Shown here piece by piece: positions 13,279 to 14,318 of a DNA stretch of 14,318 bases. A program made the position numbers and the translations under genes. Below the pieces are notes generated by a model that was not told the origin of the DNA, made no database searches, and worked only from the letters and a program-made list of their open reading frames with translations. Position 1 is the stretch's first letter; each line of letters starts with the position of its first letter. The stretch is from Chloromonas sp. AAM2 (lineage: Eukaryota > Chlorophyta > Chlorophyceae > Chlamydomonadales > Chlamydomonadaceae): positions 1 to 14,318 of the forward strand of contig QAXH01001477.1 of assembly GCA_004335635.1 (NCBI GenBank). The letters run 5' to 3'.

Positions 13279-14024
13279 GATGTGGAACATCGACGTCGAC
13301 GGTTCTGTTTGTTCAGTCATTTTCATTGCCACCTTACTGAGAATGATGGCAGGTGGTACACGGCAGCTTGTTGTGCAACCTTGTTTGTAAACCGTGTTGT
13401 TAATAAAAGAAAAGCCTGCGCCCAGGCTTTGAGCTTGACACGGCAGCCATCGCCCACAACGCCAGATCATTTGATTGGTCACCACAGGCAGAGCCACCAC
13501 GCACCTTCACGTTAGGGCAGCCCTCGGGCCTGGCTGTTTGTTCTGGTATCATGCCTCAACGTACCTGCCATGCTGCCTGAGCAGCATTGGCAAACGTTTT
13601 GCAGTATCATTGAGTTGGTGACTACTGCAATGGTGACTACTGCAGCCAGAAAAGCAAGGTGTATGTGACGTGTATGAGGTAAGCGGGAAGGATGCGCGAA
13701 AGCTGAAGACCCGTTGTGAGTTCACTTCACTGACATGTGAATAAACACACATAAACACACTGACACCAGCTTGAACCGTTGATTGCAGTAGTCTGGTCAT
13801 CTAAACCAATGTTGCACGTCCTGACTTGCGAGGGAATAACCATCTTGAGACCAGTTGCGATTGTTTTGAGTTCGACCTTTCAGCTGGTCTCATTACCTTT
13901 GCTACCGGGATGCTTTTGGAAAGGTGCTTCGTGCCTGTCAACAGTTGACGATTCACTAGAGCTGATCCTGACCCTGACCCTGACAAAGTCCATTTATATG
14001 GCTAACGGGATGCTTTCGGAAAGC

Positions 14025-14192
14025 GTTCTGTGGGGTGATGGCCACAAGGACCTCACCACCCCTTGCTGACACGGCCAGATTCCCCTTTACTAGGAGAAAT
14101 TTTTACAATTTGTGCAAGTAGTTGATATTTGCGTTGGACGTGCTTCACGGTGTGCACTCCCTCCTTGTAACATTAGCGGATGCAGATTGAAC
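14025..14192 (+). repeat. 168-nt dispersed repeat, intergenic copy
   Basis: Counterpart of 7931-8098, same orientation and same length, about 96% identical. The sequences on both sides differ from those of the intronic copy, which bounds the unit well. Confidence 0.9.
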
Positions 14193-14255
14193 ATACATTA
14201 ATACACTAACAACACCATAAACGACTGTTGTTTTCGTAGAGAGCTGTCCACCCAT

Positions 14256-14269
14256 CATATATATATATG
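14256..14269. repeat. AT-alternating palindrome
   Basis: The 14-nt perfect palindrome catatatatatatg is followed by tatttac. It could be a TATA element of a gene beyond the window on either strand, or only a microsatellite; nothing near it decides. No gene was seen in 14193-14318. Confidence 0.4.
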
Positions 14270-14318
14270 TATTTACACCAGGGAAGCCGTCAGAGGACAC
14301 GGAACGGGATGGGCACCG

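Larger units (their letters stand above)
12641..14024. other. Intergenic region without a recognised gene
   Basis: No exon chain or domain could be seen on either strand. The longest ORF (12906-13280) has no ATG at its start and no recognisable motif. Contents noticed are two dispersed repeat copies (12782-12807, 13228-13278), a second TGTAA at 13386 with AATAAA-like sequence nearby, and two similar gggatgctttyggaaag blocks at 13906-13922 and 14007-14023. Confidence 0.5.

Noticed and set aside
12906..13280. 124-codon ORF as a gene
   Set aside because: Starts with GTG, has no recognisable motif and overlaps a dispersed repeat at 13228.

Overview
The window looks like nuclear DNA of a green alga (chlorophyte): long introns with GT-AG borders, roughly even base composition, GT-rich and GCATGC-rich introns, many minisatellites, candidate TGTAA polyadenylation motifs, and a first gene whose C-terminus matches the plant/green-lineage form of RWD/RBR ubiquitin ligases as I remember it. 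A mid-GC volvocalean or Dunaliella-like alga would fit, but the species cannot be fixed from this sequence. No operons, ribosome binding sites, tRNA or rRNA genes or CRISPR arrays were seen. Coding sequence makes up only about a fifth of the window; the rest is introns, UTRs and repeats.

Layout, all genes on the + strand. (1) 1-1827: 3' end of an RBR-type E3 ubiquitin ligase gene, three terminal exons (419-523, 1242-1369, 1719-1827) in compatible phase, stop at 1825-1827. Its introns carry two minisatellites, one of which contains the splice donor. (2) 1828-4370: long 3' flank and intergenic DNA with two strong hairpins (2766-2798 and a perfect 31-bp-arm foldback at 4037-4103), a dispersed repeat copy, and no convincing gene. 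(3) 4374-12417: a TATA-like motif followed by a large intron-rich gene. Twelve exons from 6118 to 12417 join without a frame break into 820 codons plus stop; possible 5' exons lie at 4827-4910 and 5198-5293. The protein has a low-complexity domain with 22 copies of a 9-residue Q/W/H/D repeat (coded by a 27-nt minisatellite), then a coiled-coil region made of alternating A exons (phase 0 to 2) and B exons (phase 2 to 0), then a Pro-rich linker and a basic amphipathic C-terminal helix. (4) 12418-14318: 3' UTR and intergenic DNA with several dispersed repeats shared with earlier parts of the window.

The two genes have no obvious functional link. The strongest candidate for something undescribed is the repeat/coiled-coil gene. 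It appears to grow by duplicating a phase-symmetric two-exon module, introns included, and it has expanded a 27-nt minisatellite inside one exon into an aromatic, Gln-rich low-complexity domain. I recognise no catalytic domain in it and assign no function.
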